Positions 1 to 6,278 of a stretch of 12,127 nucleotides of DNA are shown piece after piece. This DNA is from Phycisphaerae bacterium (GTDB taxonomy: Bacteria > Planctomycetota > Phycisphaerae > UBA1845 > Fen-1342). The notes beneath the pieces are model-generated. The model did no database searches. It was not told the DNA's origin and was given only the letters and a program-made list of their open reading frames with translations. Positions within the stretch are counted from its first letter, which is position 1. Every line of letters begins with the position of its first letter. A program made the position numbers and the translations under genes. The stretch is from NCBI GenBank assembly GCA_020058145.1, contig JAGVEP010000429.1, positions 1-12,127 of the forward strand. Reading direction: 5' to 3'.

Positions 1-141
1 GAAGGCGCGGACAAGGGCCAAACGGCGCTGAAAAGCGAGCTGGAAGCGCGGGCGAAGGCGGCCAAGGTGGAAGGCGGTGCGAACCCGGTGCCCGAGACGC
101 AGAGCCAACCGGCGGTGCCGGCAACTCCCGCAGAGAAATGA
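1..141 (+). CDS. 3' end of an unidentified gene (partial)
   Basis: Frame 1 is open from the window edge to a TGA at 139-141 and gives the last 46 residues of a protein. The visible tail starts EGADKGQTALKSELEARAKA, a charged Ala/Lys/Glu-rich stretch that could be helical. It then turns into a Pro/Ala/Gln/Thr-rich, probably disordered end (PETQSQPAVPATPAEK). Codon use with G or C in most third positions matches the neighbouring genes, which supports real coding. No domain is visible, so no function is assigned. The start lies outside the window. Confidence 0.6.
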   Translation, partial: EGADKGQTALKSELEARAKAAKVEGGANPVPETQSQPAVPATPAEK

Positions 142-419
142 CAGCCGCGTGGCCCGCGCGCGGGCCCCAAAAAAGAGAGAGTCCGAGCTCGCCGTAACTC
201 GGACCCTCAAGCCAGGCTGTCCGCTCAAACGAGCGGTTGACCCACAGCCTCAACCACTCAATCGATTCAATATGCTGGGGGGATTAGCAAGCCCTGGGTG
301 CCGGACCGCCCGGCCGGAGTGGTCGTTATCGGCCACGCTCGACCCGAATACTTGAGTCGCACCGCACGGTCTCATACCATGTGCGGCGACGCGATCTGTG
401 GGGCCCGCAGGAGTCACGC
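142..419. other. Intergenic gap with two palindromes
   Basis: 278 bp between the upstream gene's stop and the permease start. It has a perfect 16-bp GC palindrome at 151-166 (ggcccgcgcgcgggcc) and a 7-bp-stem inverted repeat at 181-204 (gtccgag...ctcggac). Neither is followed by a T tract, so an intrinsic terminator is not supported. The short frames here (77-355 and 298-489) lack ribosome binding sites and recognisable content. I see no convincing promoter. Confidence 0.55.
151..204. repeat. Two adjacent palindromes downstream of the partial gene
   Basis: 151-166 reads the same on both strands (ggcccgcgcgcgggcc). 181-187 (gtccgag) pairs with 198-204 (ctcggac) across a 10-nt loop. They begin 10 nt after the upstream stop codon, so they could end or stabilise that transcript. 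The A/G-rich run at 169-180 is on the wrong strand to act as the U tract of a + strand terminator. Confidence 0.5.
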
Positions 420-2096
420 ATGTCGACCTCGCCAGCCTTTCGCTACCCGCTTTGGGTTCGCGGCGATCTGGACGGGTTCTTCGGGCTGATGGTGGATAAC
501 CTCGTCCAGGTGCTGCTGATCGTGGCCCTGTGTACGACTGTCGCCGGCATCCCGGCGGATTTCATCTTCACGCGCATCCTGCCCGGCGTCGCCATCAGCC
601 TCATCGTCGGCAACGTGTTCTATGGCCTCCAGGCCCATCGGGCAGCACGGCGAGATAACAACCCCGGCTGCACCGCATTGCCCTATGGTATCAACACCCC
701 GTCCGTTATCGCGTATGCATTTTTTGTGATGGGACCGGTTTATCGGTCCACGGGCAGCAGCGATCTGGCGTGGAAAGCCGGTTTGCTCGCGTGCCTCGTC
801 AGCGGGCTGATCGAGTTTTTCGGAGCGTTTTTCGCCGAGCGGCTCCGGCGGATCACCCCGCGGGCCGCACTGCTGGGCGTGCTCGCGGCCGTCGGCATCA
901 CGTTCATCGCGGCGGATTTCGCGTTTCGCATCTATACACGGCCGCTGGTCGGCGTGCTGCCGCTCGTGTTTCTGCTGCTGGCGTACTTCGCCCGCTATCG
1001 GTTTCCGCTGGGCATTCCCGGCGGATTCCTCGCGATTCTCTTCGGCACGCTCATCGCCTGGGGGACCACGCTGTTGGGTTGCGACGGCTTCGGCGGCGTC
1101 CACATGTCGGGTGCGGACCTGGTCGCCGCCCTGAAGAAGTTCGGCTGGATCACCCCGGTTTTCTGTGGGTCGGAACTCATGGAGGCGCTGCGGGAAAAAC
1201 ACCTGCTGGCGAGCTTCCTGACCGTGTCGATCCCGATGGGCGTGCTCAACGTGATCGGGTCGCTCCAGAACATCGAGTCCGCCGAAGCCGGCGGCGACCG
1301 CTTCGCCACCGCCCCGTCGCTCGCCGTCAACGGGATCGGCACGATCTGTGCCGGGCTGTTCGGCTCGTGCTTCCCGACCACGATCTACATCGGCCACCCC
1401 GGCTGGAAGGCTCTCGGCGCCCGTGCGGGGTACTCGATCCTGAACGGGGCATTCTTCACCGGCCTGTTTCTCTTCGGCCTGGGCTCGTTCCTGGCGGCGC
1501 TCATCCCGATCGAGGCCGGCGCCGCGATCGTCATGTACATCGGCATCATCATCACCGCCCAGGCTTTCCAGGCGACGCCCAAAGAGCACGCCCCGGCGGT
1601 CGCAGTGGCGCTTTTCCCCGCTTTGGCGGCGACGCTCGTGGTTACGCTGGGGCTATACCTGCCGGGCGCGGGTGCCGGACAGACGCTGGCCGATCTCGTG
1701 CAGCACCCGACACCCACGACGACGTTTCTGGCCGGGCTGGTGACGCTTACCGGTGCGAATTCCGCGTGGATCGTCGTGACGCTGCTGCTCACGGCCCTGG
1801 CGGCCGCCTTGATCGACAAGCACTACAAGGCCGCGGCGATCTGGTGTGCGACGGCGACCGTTTTCACCGCGCTCGGGCTCATCCACGCCTATCGCCTCGA
1901 GGGGAACGACATTCACGAGTACTTCCTCTGGCAATGGGCGTTCAGCCCCGCCACCTCGCAACCGCCCGGGTCGGTGTACTCGTACAACGCCTTTCCAATC
2001 GCGGTGGGCTATGGTCTGGCGACAGTGTTGCTGGTGCTGGTGGCGCGCCGGAAGGGGGCAGCGCCGGGCGCCGACGTTCCGCCTGCGGCAGGATAA
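420..2096 (+). CDS. NCS2/AzgA-like purine-type permease
   Basis: A 558-residue polytopic inner-membrane protein, predicted to import a nucleobase (xanthine, uracil or adenine type) with a cation. The upstream GTG at 381 is possible, but ATG 420 has AGGAG at 409-413 with 6-nt spacing and is preferred. Hydrophobic segments run from about residue 25 to 540, consistent with 12-14 membrane helices. Family-like motifs are PYGINTPSV (88-96), NIESAEAGGDRF (284-295), which matches the position of the conserved substrate-binding Glu (E286), and FPTTIYIGHPGWKALGARAG (319-338). The last roughly 120 residues, including an HxYFLWQWAFSP-like stretch, are less familiar and end in an Ala/Pro-rich tail. It stands alone on the + strand and converges on rdgB with a 12-bp gap. 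The superfamily is fairly sure. The substrate cannot be read from sequence. Confidence 0.85.
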   Translation: MSTSPAFRYPLWVRGDLDGFFGLMVDNLVQVLLIVALCTTVAGIPADFIFTRILPGVAISLIVGNVFYGLQAHRAARRDNNPGCTALPYGINTPSVIAYAFFVMGPVYRSTGSSDLAWKAGLLACLVSGLIEFFGAFFAERLRRITPRAALLGVLAAVGITFIAADFAFRIYTRPLVGVLPLVFLLLAYFARYRFPLGIPGGFLAILFGTLIAWGTTLLGCDGFGGVHMSGADLVAALKKFGWITPVFCGSELMEALREKHLLASFLTVSIPMGVLNVIGSLQNIESAEAGGDRFATAPSLAVNGIGTICAGLFGSCFPTTIYIGHPGWKALGARAGYSILNGAFFTGLFLFGLGSFLAALIPIEAGAAIVMYIGIIITAQAFQATPKEHAPAVAVALFPALAATLVVTLGLYLPGAGAGQTLADLVQHPTPTTTFLAGLVTLTGANSAWIVVTLLLTALAAALIDKHYKAAAIWCATATVFTALGLIHAYRLEGNDIHEYFLWQWAFSPATSQPPGSVYSYNAFPIAVGYGLATVLLVLVARRKGAAPGADVPPAAG

Positions 2097-2108
2097 CGCC
2101 AGCGCAGT

Positions 2109-2738
2109 TCAGCCGCGTGCGCATGCGTCCCATTCGCCGCGGGAGCGATAGAGGGCTTCCATCTGCGTGAGCATGGCGCGCAGGGCCTCGCCGCGGTGGC
2201 TGCGCGCGTGTTTCTGCGCGGAGGGCAGTTCGGCGACGGTCAAGCCGAGGTCCGGCACCAGGAAATGTGGATCGTAGCCGAAGCCACTCGTGCCACGCGG
2301 CTCGTCGATGATGAGCCCCGCAAATGCGCCGGTGGTTTCGAGCAGGACCTGGTCGGCGCGCACCAGCGCCATGGCACAGCGGAACCGAGCCGCACGCTTT
2401 TCGAGCGGCACGCCCGCCAGGTGGTGAACCAGTTTGCGATTGTTGGCACTGTCATCCCGCGGCACGCCGGCGTAGCGCGCCGAGTGTACGCCCGGCTGGC
2501 CGGCGAGGGCCTCGACTTCCAGTCCCGAGTCGTCCGCCAGCGTGTCCAGGCCGGTGAACCGGGCGTAGTACAATGCTTTGAGCCGCGCGTTTTCGGCGAA
2601 CGTGCCCCCGCTTTCGTCGGCCTCGGGCAGGCCGGGATATTCCGCCAGGCTCCGCCAGACGAGCGGCCAGGCCGCCGTGATTTCGCGAATCTCTCGGAGC
2701 TTGCCGGCGTTGCGCGTGGCCAGCAGAATTTCCGGCAC
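2109..2738 (-). CDS. rdgB: XTP/dITP pyrophosphatase (RdgB/HAM1 family)
   Basis: Cytosolic house-cleaning enzyme that hydrolyses dITP, XTP and ITP to the monophosphate plus pyrophosphate, keeping deaminated purines out of DNA and RNA. It is 209 residues from GTG 2738, which has GGAG at 2745-2748 with 6-nt spacing. An upstream in-frame GTG at 2759 (216 aa) lies inside a tandem repeat and is less likely. Family motifs in order are LLATRNAGK (5-13, triphosphate binding), TFAENARLKA (46-55), LADDSGLEVEAL (67-78, with metal/catalytic Asp at 69-70), GVHSARYAG (83-91), SGFGYDPHF (151-159) and K...SHRGEAL (176-185). The length is normal for the family. It is the last gene of the rph - lipoprotein - rdgB cluster, and rph-rdgB neighbourhood is common in bacteria. 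It converges on the permease gene. Confidence 0.95.
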   Translation of the reverse strand: MPEILLATRNAGKLREIREITAAWPLVWRSLAEYPGLPEADESGGTFAENARLKALYYARFTGLDTLADDSGLEVEALAGQPGVHSARYAGVPRDDSANNRKLVHHLAGVPLEKRAARFRCAMALVRADQVLLETTGAFAGLIIDEPRGTSGFGYDPHFLVPDLGLTVAELPSAQKHARSHRGEALRAMLTQMEALYRSRGEWDACARG

Positions 2739-2744
2739 GGCGAT

Positions 2745-2748
2745 CTCC
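2745..2748 (-). promoter_or_regulatory. Ribosome binding site of rdgB
   Basis: GGAG on the minus strand, 6 nt before GTG 2738. It supports this internal start over the in-frame GTG at 2759. It lies within the first copy of the 17-bp tandem duplication (2745-2761), so a second copy of the same motif sits 17 bp further upstream. Confidence 0.6.
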
Positions 2749-2778
2749 GTGGGGGACACGGCTCCGTGGGGGACACGG
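2745..2778. repeat. 17-bp perfect tandem duplication at the rdgB start
   Basis: ctccgtgggggacacgg at 2745-2761 is repeated exactly at 2762-2778. The first copy contains the complement of the rdgB ribosome binding site and the alternative GTG start at 2759. Confidence 0.9.
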
Positions 2779-2787
2779 CCATGTCGG

Positions 2788-2809
2788 CTCCGTAGCGTCT
2801 CCGTAGCGT
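2788..2809. repeat. 11-bp perfect tandem duplication
   Basis: ctccgtagcgt at 2788-2798 is repeated directly at 2799-2809. The second copy runs into the first hairpin repeat, so the array looks as if it grew by slippage from the edge of that element. Confidence 0.85.
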
Positions 2810-2860
2810 CGGACCTCCGAGTCCGACGGAGAGGTAGCGTCGGACCTCCGGGTCCGACGG
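2803..2860. repeat. Two copies of a 27-bp REP-like hairpin
   Basis: Copies at 2803-2829 and 2834-2860 differ at one base (A2820 versus G2851). Each has an 8-bp stem, cgtcggac pairing with gtccgacg. In the second copy the changed base extends the stem to 9 bp and closes a TCCG tetraloop of the UNCG type. They lie 2 bp past the lipoprotein stop codon, on its transcript towards rdgB. The sequence resembles a dispersed intergenic element I recall from planctomycete genomes, an assignment made from memory. Confidence 0.75.
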
Positions 2861-2862
2861 CT

Positions 2863-3774
2863 TCACTGCCGAAAGGCTCCGGCCCCTGACGGTCGCGGCT
2901 CGGGTTGTTTCGCGCCCGCGTTTTGGGCTCTGTTGGCCTTGGGTACGACCACTGGGAATGACGGCGCTGGCGAGCGCTGTGTCACCTGCCCGTCGCGATT
3001 GCGCGTCACTTCGTAGATCGTGTGTCCGTTCTGCAGGCTGGTGGGGAAACGCTCCTGGGCCGCCGACATCCGCGGGTCCGCGACTTTCAAGGTCGTCGTC
3101 ATGCGCCCAGCCAACGGGTCCTCCCGGCGCACTTCCGTTACCGCGCCTTCGGGATAGAGCCCGACGTACACCGAGCTGTTCACGGTGCCGTGGTGAAAGT
3201 ACGCCTCCTCACCCTTTTCGCGAAGCATGGCGCAGTATTCTTCGGCGGCCGAGCGGCGGCTGCGGAACTGCGCGGTGTTGTAAAAGACCGCTACGTGCAG
3301 CGACCAGTAGCCCTCGGCCTGGGCGAGATTCCACTCCGGGTGCGGCGACCGATACGTCGGGAGCACGTCCATTTCGGCCAGGTAAAACGGCCAGGCGTCG
3401 CCCGTGCCGGTGCGGACCGACAATTCCCGAATCGTCTTGAGGTCCGTGAGCTGGTCCGGCTTGAAGCGTTCGGTCGCACCGTCGGGTCCGTATTCGCGCT
3501 GGTAGCGCCCGTAGAAAACCGCCGTCCCGTCTTCGTCCGTCACCACCTGGACGAGTTCGGGCCTCAGCCCCGGCACGCGCTTCAGCGCGTCCGCATAGGC
3601 GTTGGCGCGGTCGAAGCGGTCGGCGGCGTGCAACGTCAGGCAGCGGATGGCCCAGACCTCCTCGTCGGGGTTGGACGACCCGGCCGCGGGCTTGCCGGGG
3701 GTGACGCAGCCCGCGACGAACAGCAGGGCCGAGCTACAGGAAGCCGCCACCATGAGCCGGGCGTGATTCCTCAT
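2863..3774 (-). CDS. Lipoprotein with two SPOR-like repeats
   Basis: 303 residues from ATG 3774, which overlaps the rph stop as ATGA (3774-3771), so translation is probably coupled. The longer open frame to 3942 is antisense-free but lies inside rph and is not needed. The N-terminus is a lipoprotein signal, MRNHARLMVAASCSSALLFVAGC, with the lipobox Cys at 23, so membrane anchoring is predicted. Two segments have a SPOR-like pattern. The first (about 36-90) runs from WAIRCLTLH through an amphipathic helix to TAVFYGRY. The second (about 160-215) runs from WSLHVAVFYN to SVYVGLYPEGAV. SPOR domains typically bind denuded peptidoglycan, so an envelope role is inferred, unusual between two nucleotide/RNA enzymes. 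The C-terminus (PEPRPSGAGAFRQ) is Pro/Ala-rich and partly encoded by a dispersed repeat at 2885-2903. The family call is by pattern only. Confidence 0.75.
   Translation of the reverse strand: MRNHARLMVAASCSSALLFVAGCVTPGKPAAGSSNPDEEVWAIRCLTLHAADRFDRANAYADALKRVPGLRPELVQVVTDEDGTAVFYGRYQREYGPDGATERFKPDQLTDLKTIRELSVRTGTGDAWPFYLAEMDVLPTYRSPHPEWNLAQAEGYWSLHVAVFYNTAQFRSRRSAAEEYCAMLREKGEEAYFHHGTVNSSVYVGLYPEGAVTEVRREDPLAGRMTTTLKVADPRMSAAQERFPTSLQNGHTIYEVTRNRDGQVTQRSPAPSFPVVVPKANRAQNAGAKQPEPRPSGAGAFRQ
2885..2903. repeat. Dispersed repeat copy inside the lipoprotein gene 3' end
   Basis: cctgacggtcgcggctcgg matches the repeat at 6078-6096 in 18 of 19 positions. On the minus strand it encodes the PRPSG part of the lipoprotein C-terminus, so a usually intergenic repeat supplies coding sequence here. 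Confidence 0.7.
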
Positions 3775-4493
3775 AACGGTTGGCCGCTCCCGACGGCCGC
3801 CCGCTGTAGCGCAAACAACTGCTCGATTCCGTGGCGGCCGAATTCCAACATGCGGACCAAATCGGCGTCGGTGTAGGGGGCGCGTTCCGCGGTCGCCTGC
3901 ACCTCGACCCATTGCCGCTGCGTCGTCAGCACCAGATTGCAATCCACGTCCGCCGCCGCGTCTTCCCGGTAGTCCAAATCAAGCAGCAAATCGCCACCAA
4001 CCAGGCCGACACTGACCGCGGCGACGCCGGCGGTGAGCACGTCTGCGCCCCACAGCCCGCGGCGCTGGCCGGCGCTCAGCGCATCGCACAGCGCGACATA
4101 GGCGCCGGTGATGGCGGCGGTGCGCGTCCCGCCGTCGGCCTGGAGCACATCGCAATCGAGGGTAATTGTGCGTGGACCCATGCGGGTCATGTCAACAACC
4201 GCCCGCAGGGCACGCCCGATAAGCCGCTGGATCTCCTGCGCCCGGCCATCGACCTTTCCGCGGCTGCGCGGCCGGCGCTCGGGCGTGCAGCCGGGCAACA
4301 TGTCGTATTCGGCGGTGACCCAGCCGTGGCCGCTCGCTTCGCGCCAAGCGGGTACGGCTTCGTCGATGCTCGCGGTGCAGAAGATGTGCGTGTCACCGGC
4401 GCGGATCAGAACCGACCCCGCGGCGGCTTGCGTGAAGCCCCGCAGGATTTCGAGGGTCCGCAACTCGTCCGGTCGGCGGTTATCGCGACGCAT
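3771..4493 (-). CDS. rph: Ribonuclease PH
   Basis: A 240-residue phosphorolytic 3'-5' exoribonuclease that trims tRNA 3' ends, releasing nucleoside diphosphates. It normally works as a hexamer in the cytosol. The sequence is collinear with E. coli RNase PH. Key stretches are GDTHIFCTASI (33-43), GWVTAEYDMLP (57-67), GRAQEIQRLIGRALR (83-97, phosphate and RNA contacts), ITLDCDVLQADGGTRTAAIT (110-129, phosphate-binding GTR at 122-124) and LDYREDAAADVD (173-184, acidic metal site with D178 and D184). ATG 4493 gives MRRDNRRPDELR, the expected family start. The longer frame to 4589 only adds repeat-derived sequence. No good Shine-Dalgarno lies before 4493 (the upstream bases are tgctcct), which is odd. 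It leads the cluster with the SPOR-like lipoprotein (ATGA overlap) and rdgB. Confidence 0.96.
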   Translation of the reverse strand: MRRDNRRPDELRTLEILRGFTQAAAGSVLIRAGDTHIFCTASIDEAVPAWREASGHGWVTAEYDMLPGCTPERRPRSRGKVDGRAQEIQRLIGRALRAVVDMTRMGPRTITLDCDVLQADGGTRTAAITGAYVALCDALSAGQRRGLWGADVLTAGVAAVSVGLVGGDLLLDLDYREDAAADVDCNLVLTTQRQWVEVQATAERAPYTDADLVRMLEFGRHGIEQLFALQRAAVGSGQPL

Positions 4494-4567
4494 AGGAGCA
4501 TTGGAGCACGCCGGCGGCGGAGATGCAACGCAGCGCAGGTCTGGTTGAACGGGTCGCCGGCCATGCG

Positions 4568-4587
4568 TAGGGTGGGCACTGCCCACC
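4568..4587 (+). repeat. Dispersed palindromic repeat, copy 1
   Basis: tagggtgggcactgcccacc. ggtgggca and tgcccacc are exact complements around a single central base. Related copies are at 6130-6149 (reverse orientation) and 8383-8402. All three sit at gene edges. Confidence 0.8.
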
Positions 4588-4749
4588 ACGCCCCTTCAGA
4601 CGCCCGGCGTTCCCGATGGCGACCGCATAAAATCGCCAGCGCTGGCCGGGTGGGGTTGAATCGGCGTCGCCCGATCGGTAGGCTGGGGTTATTGTGGGAA
4701 ACCGGCGCTGCGACCCGCGGGGGCCGCACGGTGTTCCCGCCAGGCGCCG

Positions 4750-4806
4750 ATGGGTGGTACGAGCGTCCCGCCCGTTGTCGGAACGGGCAAAATGCCTATG
4801 CCACAC
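4750..4806 (+). repeat. Dispersed repeat upstream of the RCC1-like gene
   Basis: Its chance translation is GGTSVPPVVGTGKMPMPH, a string I recall from many spurious planctomycete ORFs, which marks a dispersed DNA repeat rather than a gene start. It contains a hairpin at 4770-4788, gcccgtt pairing with aacgggc around gtcgg. Annotating the gene from 4750 would wrongly fuse 40 repeat-derived residues to its signal peptide. Confidence 0.55.
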
Positions 4807-4854
4807 AACGCCTGGCCAAGTCGATTTCGTTGTCGTCGGCCGTCCGGGTCGCGT

Positions 4855-4861
4855 GGAGGAG
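4855..4861 (+). promoter_or_regulatory. Ribosome binding site of the RCC1-like gene
   Basis: GGAGGAG, 8 nt before ATG 4870. It decides this start over the in-frame ATG at 4750. Confidence 0.8.
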
Positions 4862-4869
4862 CAAGGGCC

Positions 4870-6009
4870 ATGTCAACTAAAGTGCGGGTAGCGAGCATTG
4901 CGGTCGCGCTGGGATTGCTGACCGCTGGGGGCGCGAGCGGACAAGATGTCGGGTCGATCGTGGCATGGGGCCGAAACATCGAAGGCGAATGTAACGTGCC
5001 GGCGCCGAACACGGGCTTTCGCGCGGTCGCAGGTGGCTTTCAGCACAGTCTTGGCCTGAGATTCGACGGATCGATCGCTGCGTGGGGACTCAACCGGCAT
5101 GGGCCGTGCGACGTGCCGGCGCCGAATGAGGGGTTCGTGGCCATCGCGGCAGGCGGCGGGGCCGAGACCTGCGTGGGCGAGGATTGGGGAGGACACAGCC
5201 TCGGCCTGAAGTTCGATGGTTCGGTCGTCGCGTGGGGCTGGAATGACTATGGCCAGTGCAACGTGCCGTCGCCGAACAGGGACATCGTAGCGGTCGCCGC
5301 AGGTGGATGGCAAAGCATGGCCATCAAGGCCGACGGCTCGATCGTGGCGTGGGGCTTGAACCACAACGTTCCGGCGCCGAACACGGGCTTCGTGGCGGTT
5401 GCGGGCAGCGGGCAAAGCTGGAGTTGCTACGAATACGGGTTCACTCTCGGCCTGCACGCCGATGGTTCGATCGTGGCATGGGGCTGGAATCGGTTCGGCC
5501 AATGCGATGTCCCGGCACCCAATAGCGGGTTCGTCGCCGTTGCAGCCGGCTCCGGCCACAGCCTGGGCCTGAAGGCCGACGGCTCGCTCGTGGCTTGGGG
5601 ATACAACGGCCACGGCCAGTGCAATGTCCCGGCGCCGAACAGCGGCTTCGTCGCCGTCTCGGCAGGCTGGGGCCACAGTCTAGGCTTGAAGGCCGACGGC
5701 TCGGTTGTGGCGTGGGGAGACAACAGCGAAGGCCAATGCAATGTCCCGGCGCCCAACCGCGGCTTCGTCGGCGTCGCGGCGGGCTGGTGGCACAGCCTGG
5801 GCCTGAAGGCCTTTCCCGGCGACCTCAACTGCGACGGCGTGGTCAACTTCGACGACATCAACCCATTCGTTTCCACCATCGGCGCCGAGCCGCTGGCCTG
5901 GAACCTCGCCCACCCCGGCTGCCACTGGCTCAACGCCGACTGCAACGCCGACGGCGTCGTGAATTTCGACGACATTGACGCCTTCGTGGCCCTCCTCAGC
6001 GGCGATTGA
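4870..6009 (+). CDS. Secreted RCC1-like beta-propeller with dockerin-like C-terminus
   Basis: 379 residues from ATG 4870. A signal peptide covers about residues 1-24 (MSTKVRVASIAVALGLLTAG, then ASGQ), so export is predicted. Residues 28-315 are seven repeats of the form GSxVAWGxNxxGQCNVPAPNxGFVAVAAGxxHSLGLKxD, starting at nt 4951, 5068, 5218, 5335, 5464, 5581 and 5698. Most are 117 nt. Seven copies fit one RCC1-type seven-bladed propeller. Repeat 2 has an 11-residue insertion with a Cys (AETCVGEDW). Repeat 4 has an 8-residue insertion with a Cys (SWSCYEYG) and has lost 4 residues of the GQC region. Residues 317-379 hold two EF-hand-like calcium loops, DLNCDGVVNFDD and DCNADGVVNFDD, of the dockerin type common at planctomycete protein ends. 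Partner and role are unknown. It is not in an obvious operon. Confidence 0.88.
   Translation: MSTKVRVASIAVALGLLTAGGASGQDVGSIVAWGRNIEGECNVPAPNTGFRAVAGGFQHSLGLRFDGSIAAWGLNRHGPCDVPAPNEGFVAIAAGGGAETCVGEDWGGHSLGLKFDGSVVAWGWNDYGQCNVPSPNRDIVAVAAGGWQSMAIKADGSIVAWGLNHNVPAPNTGFVAVAGSGQSWSCYEYGFTLGLHADGSIVAWGWNRFGQCDVPAPNSGFVAVAAGSGHSLGLKADGSLVAWGYNGHGQCNVPAPNSGFVAVSAGWGHSLGLKADGSVVAWGDNSEGQCNVPAPNRGFVGVAAGWWHSLGLKAFPGDLNCDGVVNFDDINPFVSTIGAEPLAWNLAHPGCHWLNADCNADGVVNFDDIDAFVALLSGD
4951..5814 (+). repeat. Seven coding tandem repeats (RCC1-like blades)
   Basis: Period 117 nt (39 codons) with spacings 117, 150, 117, 129, 117 and 117 between starts. Repeats 5-7 (5464-5814) are the most alike at the DNA level, suggesting recent duplication or gene conversion. 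Repeats 2 and 4 carry the length changes. Confidence 0.9.
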
Positions 6010-6030
6010 CCGCACTCGGAGCAGCAATCA

Positions 6031-6094
6031 GAGCCGCGCCCGTTAGGAAGTGGTGTCTACGGCCTGGCGCACCGCTTCCTGACGGGCGCGGCTC
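6031..6094. repeat. Inverted repeat, 24-bp arms
   Basis: 6031-6054 (starting gagccgcgcccgttaggaag) is complementary to 6071-6094 at 22 of 24 positions around a 16-nt loop. It starts 22 nt after the RCC1-like gene stop, so it could fold strongly in that mRNA and protect or end it. No T tract follows. The right arm is part of the 30-bp repeat, so the hairpin is a pair of oppositely oriented copies of one dispersed element. Confidence 0.8.
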
Positions 6095-6128
6095 GGATAC
6101 TCCGCTACCTGACGGGCGCGGCTCGGAT
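6078..6128 (+). repeat. Tandem dispersed repeat (PLPDGRGSD type)
   Basis: A 21-bp core is identical at 6078-6098 and 6108-6128 with period 30 (core cctgacgggcgcggctcgga plus t). Flanking bases of the 30-bp unit are also similar. An 18/19 match is at 2885-2903 and an inverted copy at 6031-6054. Confidence 0.85.
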
Positions 6129-6129
6129 T

Positions 6130-6149
6130 GGTGCGCGGTGCCCACCCTA
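6130..6149 (-). repeat. Dispersed palindromic repeat, copy 2 (reverse)
   Basis: The minus strand reads tagggtgggcaccgcgcacc, 19 of 20 identical to the copy at 8383-8402. The single change weakens its own stem. Confidence 0.7.
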
Positions 6150-6248
6150 CGCGATCATTACGGACTCACTCGCTGGCGCTTCGTGTTCCGAGTGGTCTGC
6201 CGCGGCGCGCGGGCGGGTACCACGGGGCGTCCGGATTCGCCCGCCCCC

Positions 6249-6278
6249 TTGGCACCCCCGCCCGACCCCCGTTATACT
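6249..6278 (+). promoter_or_regulatory. Predicted sigma70-type promoter of the EF-G-like gene
   Basis: TTGGCA at 6249-6254 and TATACT at 6273-6278, each one base off consensus, with an 18-nt spacer. Transcription would start near 6285, giving a leader of about 50 nt. The leader contains two small GC hairpins (6289-6300 and 6308-6322) just before the ribosome binding site GGAGA at 6325-6329. Confidence 0.6.

Larger units (their letters stand above)
4494..4869. other. Divergent intergenic region with dispersed repeats
   Basis: 376 bp between the divergent starts of rph and the RCC1-like gene, so it should hold promoters for both. No convincing -35/-10 pair was found. It contains a palindromic repeat at 4568-4587 and a second dispersed repeat at 4750-4806. 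The minus-strand chance translation (RLKGRGGQCPPYAWPA) is of a kind I recognise from planctomycete intergenic repeats. Confidence 0.6.

Noticed and set aside
151..204. Intrinsic terminator after the partial upstream gene
   Set aside because: The palindromes are GC-rich but no T tract follows on the + strand.
237..276. TTGACC and TATGCT upstream of the permease as a promoter
   Set aside because: The 28-nt spacer is too long for a sigma70-type promoter.
414..1589. Long minus-strand open frame antisense to the permease
   Set aside because: Arg/Asp/Glu-rich low-complexity translation typical of the complement of a GC-rich gene. The + strand has clear family motifs and a ribosome binding site.
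770..2170. Long + strand frame overlapping the permease
   Set aside because: Arg/Gly/His-rich shadow of the permease in another frame with no recognisable domain.
4491..4503. Similarity between cgcataggagca at the rph start and at 11509-11520
   Set aside because: Twelve identical bases with one more near match. Context and coding frames differ, so chance is enough.
4656..4684. Possible promoter TTGAAT-17-TAGGCT before the RCC1-like gene
   Set aside because: The -35 matches 4 of 6 and the -10 only 3 of 6, too weak to support.
4951..5814. Regular repeats that might be a CRISPR array
   Set aside because: The repeats are coding, with a 117-nt period and RCC1-like protein pattern. There are no unique spacers.
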